This document shows positions 61,161 through 64,000 of a DNA stretch of 64,000 bases, in pieces. Each line of letters starts with the position of its first letter. Position 1 is the stretch's first letter. The stretch is taken from assembly GCA_051530055.1 (NCBI GenBank), contig CM121342.1, forward strand, positions 15,190,001 to 15,254,000, given 5' to 3'. The stretch comes from Neoechinorhynchus agilis (taxonomy: Eukaryota; Acanthocephala). The notes below the pieces were generated by a model. That model did no database searches and was not told the DNA's origin. It saw nothing but the letters and a program-made list of their open reading frames with translations. Made by a program: the position numbers and the translations under genes.

Positions 61161-61515
61161 GTTAGCGAGCAGGTCCCCATCAATGGTTGCAAACAATCGG
61201 TTTTGGACTCGCCACTGGTAGCGAGAATTCATAACTCTTGAAATTCAGATTCTCGTGACCTGGTTAACCGAACCCGATTGGCAACAGTCTCTACAAGACA
61301 ATCGGGTGCTTCGCTCAATTCTATCCCAATCGCGTCTGGGGGTACCCTTCTCTCCAACGAGACAGTAAGGATTGCAGGGAACCTGAGACTTGGGGTATCA
61401 ATGTGCACATCTAATCGCTACCGTTGCGGCGCTACCGTATAACAATCGATGCACCATGGTCTCGTTTGTCGGCAATCAGGCGGGAGTTACTCACGCCTTG
61501 GTGTCGAGATACTCG
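61161..61515 (+). mobile_element. LINE C fragment, right of the gypsy fossil
   Basis: The first 240 bp repeat 59039-59277 in the same orientation (about 85-90% alike by eye), and the piece then goes further along the LINE C protein: SMCTSNRYRCGATV, MHHGLVCRQSGG, YSRLG, the Cys/His-rich region also seen at 44272 and 46440. The frame is interrupted. Confidence 0.75.
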
Positions 61516-61674
61516 GGTCGTTTGGTACCGCGGTGAAACTTTCAAAACCACTCTCGAGAGAAACGTTGCACTGGATTTAAATAAAAACCAGATTTTCTTG
61601 ATTGCCGAAATGTTACTGTTAGTCGAAACAAAAACCTTCTTTTATGAGGCCAATCCTAATAAAAGCAAATTTTA

Positions 61675-63125
61675 TGACAACTGCACTCTAACGAAAAACT
61701 TGGCGAGCCACGGCGCAGGATTCCAGCAACTTGCCTTCCACAAGTCCCCGGCTATGTCATCTGGTCCAGCTGCTTTCTCCGATTTCATCGCTTTTATGGC
61801 TCGTGTGACTTTATCTGTGCTAATTTCGTTTATGGGACCGAGGGCTTCAAGGAGGCAAGGGATTCGCGGGTGGGGGAACTCTTCGGTCGACGCGATTTGA
61901 TAGTATTCTCGCCATCTTACCTCTCTCTCGTCGTCGACCTCTCTCTCTCCACCCTCCGGATCGGTCATCCACTCCGGATCCGTCATCAACATCACGGGGA
62001 CCCAGAGTTACATGGGTTCTCTTAAACAAAATAAATAAAACGTGTTGTTGCACTCCCTGGCGATCCGTAATCATTTTTCCGCTTGCGTCATTTATGCAGT
62101 ATAACTTCTCAATGTTTTGGTTCTGCAGGTGTCGCAGTTTCACAAGTCGGTACACGTTTCGCTCGCAGTCCTTCTTTTCTAGTTTCACATTTACCTCAGC
62201 ATAGTGAATTGCCCTCCTAGCCTTTGATATCACTTTCTTTGCAAGTTTTCTCGCTTCGATGTAGTTTTCCCTGGTCTAGTGCCCGAGGAATGCGAGGAAG
62301 GGACGCTTCTTAGCTTGAACCATCGCTCTGACATTACCTGTCCACAACCAAACATTCCATTTTATATAGCGTCGTCCTGGTTTTGTTTCACAAGCAGTTC
62401 GCGGGCTACTGTGTGGATAGACTATTTGGCTTCGTTCCACACTTCGTCGGAGTTTGCTAGATCCGGTTGTTTAATTTTTGAAGTAACATCTTCGACCCTT
62501 CCTCTAAAATGCCACCACTTTATTCGGTGCAACATTCGGTTGCCTCGGGGAATCGATTCTCAAGCTGGCGATAGCAGGACGATGTTAACTCGCGATCGTT
62601 TCATACGGTTCGGCCTTTGTGTCGTTGACAGTCGACATGTCTTTGCGTCGTACAAGAATGTAATCAATTTGTGACTTTTTATGCCCCGCTATAGAATGTA
62701 GGGGGCTGTAAGGGCCGTTTTATGAACCAAGTATTGGTAATGATTGGCTTATATGAGTCCGCGAAATCGATGGTGCGCCAACCACATTTGTTCCTTTGGC
62801 CGAATCCCTTTGCTCCGTAACATGGACTACCTTCAACACATTCTGCAATATGGCCGTTGAGATCTCCCGCTATAATTAGGTAGTCATCAATTGGGACTTC
62901 TCGGCTACTTCTCTCAGTAGTTGCCGAAAATCGTCTTTTTCACTGCGTCCGGTTTGTGGAGTACAAGCCGAAATAACATGGACTGTCTTATGATACATAA
63001 CAATGGACACTTTCATCAGTCTGTCGTCATATCGGTCAACTTGTTTGACATAATCTCGAAATTTCTCTGAGATTACGGTGCCTACTCCACTTCGAGTCCT
63101 AACAGATTCATTGTAGAAGACAATT
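61675..63125 (-). mobile_element. RTE-type LINE, endonuclease and start of RT, truncated
   Basis: On the minus strand from about 63120 downward: RSGVGTVISEKFRDYV and VDRYDDRLMKVSIVMY, HVISACTPQTGRSEKDDF, IAGDLNGHIAECVEG, YGAKGFGQRNKCGWR, HKKSQIDYILVRRKD. These are endonuclease blocks of RTE-clade elements (the annotation 'craniofacial development protein 2-like' often stems from this domain). Then come KARRAIHYAEVNVKLEKKD, NVYRLVKLRHLQNQNIEK, GKMITDRQGVQQ, a 50-bp insertion with the LINE A hairpin, VRWREYYQIASTEEFPHP and KSEKAAGPDDIAGDLWK (RT start). The catalytic RT core is absent. Frame changes are frequent. Confidence 0.82.
61996..62042 (+). repeat. LINE A 3'-end hairpin motif, occurrence 5 (nested in the RTE LINE)
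   Basis: GGGGACCC, loop AGAGTTACAT, GGGTTC, then AATAAATAAAACGTG. The flanking RTE coding sequence continues on both sides, so this is an insertion of about 50 bp consisting only of the LINE A tail. Confidence 0.65.
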
Positions 63126-64000
63126 TATAGCGAACCTGTCAACCCGAGGCTATTAGAAAAACCTAGAAACGAGAATAATCAAAAACCTTTTTGGATGATT
63201 CAGAAGGCGAGGTTTTCTCGCAAAATATTTCAGAAGAATAAAATGATTTTTAACCGGGAGTACCTTCATCACAAGTCAAAATTTAACACCCCGATGAATT
63301 CTCTCGATATGAGTCTAAAATGCATTTTATTATGTGGAACGTTGGTAATTCTTCGACGATAACAAAACGTAAAGTCAATAAGCGAATATGTCGACGTCAT
63401 GCGATCGACGCAAAAAATAAAACCGCACTTTCTTCCTTATTTAAAAAGCTTCTTTCTCAACGTCGAATTGAGTGCGCGTTTCATTTCACTGTTTTTATAG
63501 TACAGCGTCGATGTGCTCTTCTAAGTGATTTAAAATGAGTTTGAGCATTTCTACTTTTTATACTGAGAAGTGATCCAGGTTCAATTAAAAAGGTAATTAA
63601 TCTTTCAATTTTTTCACGGAATTACGGTAAAATTTTTGAATGCGGAAATCATTCAATCTCCTTATTGTTTCTTTGATTTCAAAATTCTATTCATTTTAAT
63701 CTTTCTGAGCCTTTTCGTGCGCTGCGATTTGTTGAGTTCGCTTTGGATTTAAGCGCTTGGTTTCTCTTTTGGTTGTATTCGAATCAAGTGTTCTGCTGAG
63801 TTTCATTGGAATCTTCAATATGCCACAAGGCATTCATTAGCATTTTCTGTTTGTTCTTAAGTCCTTTATGATGGTAACTTGTCATTAGGCAAACCTTAGT
63901 CTCGGTAAAAAATTATAGTCCCCTCGGATTCCTTTCTAAGGCAAGGTAATGTCGAAGTTTTTCATCGAATAACAATGCTCTGAAATCCGTCAAGATATCG
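63126..64000. other. Right end, no gene recognised
   Basis: About 870 bp. One plus-strand open frame (63320-63538; basic, KRKVNKRICRRH) has no recognisable domain. Nothing else is supported; the left part may be the 5' flank of the RTE LINE. Confidence 0.4.

Noticed and set aside
59039-61400. The 240-bp direct repeats as LTRs of the gypsy fossil
   Set aside because: They encode LINE C protein segments found elsewhere in the window without the fossil.
63320-63538. Basic 72-residue open frame near the right end
   Set aside because: No homology recognised and no splice or context support.
1-64000. tRNA and rRNA genes
   Set aside because: I looked for B-box (GGTTCGANTCC) and cloverleaf patterns and for rRNA core words and saw none; a covariance-model scan would be needed to be certain.

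Overview
The window is animal nuclear DNA. It has compact genes with short GT-AG introns (about 45 to 60 bp where both ends can be placed), AT-rich spacers, and metazoan proteins: a ClC channel, a FUS/TET-type RNA-binding protein, the autophagy E2-like enzyme ATG3, Rab7, and a PNPLA (patatin-like) lipase. A small invertebrate genome, perhaps an enoplean (Trichuris/Trichinella-like) nematode, would fit. That placement is a weak inference from intron style and gene content.

Layout. (1) 1-8336 is the gene-bearing part: the 3' end of a ClC channel gene with a dispersed repeat in one intron, a complete FUS-like gene, a possible cystatin/stefin exon on the minus strand, and ATG3. (2) 8813-11510 holds a decayed LINE (LINE A, copy 1), a second copy of the dispersed repeat and an unrecognised segment. 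(3) 11648-35138 is a 23.5 kb satellite array. Its 203-bp unit is a trimer of three diverged monomers of about 68 bp (a higher-order repeat), with older-looking monomers at the left edge and an abrupt right edge. (4) 35139-46446 is a segmental duplication: two copies of a block of about 5 kb, each carrying a 310-bp foldback hairpin, a six-exon PNPLA gene and two head-to-head LINE C pieces. Between the copies lies the first coding exon of Rab7, cut off 62 bp from the duplication breakpoint, and a third copy of the dispersed repeat. (5) 46447-63130 is a graveyard of retroelements: the rest of a LINE C piece, LINE A copy 2 with a terminal-inverted-repeat element inside it, LINE B in both orientations, a Penelope-like tail, a Ty3/gypsy fossil between two same-direction LINE C pieces, and the endonuclease half of an RTE-type LINE holding a 50-bp scrap of LINE A. 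(6) 63130-64000 shows nothing I can name.

The most notable signals are the trimeric higher-order satellite with internal block copies, a short hairpin with a GGACCC/GGGTCC stem that marks every LINE A 3' end (five occurrences), a foldback family whose loop is shared by two otherwise different hairpins, and the duplication that truncates Rab7. I found no tRNA, rRNA, CRISPR or prokaryote-type operon. The many short open frames inside the satellite are by-products of the repeat and are not annotated as genes.
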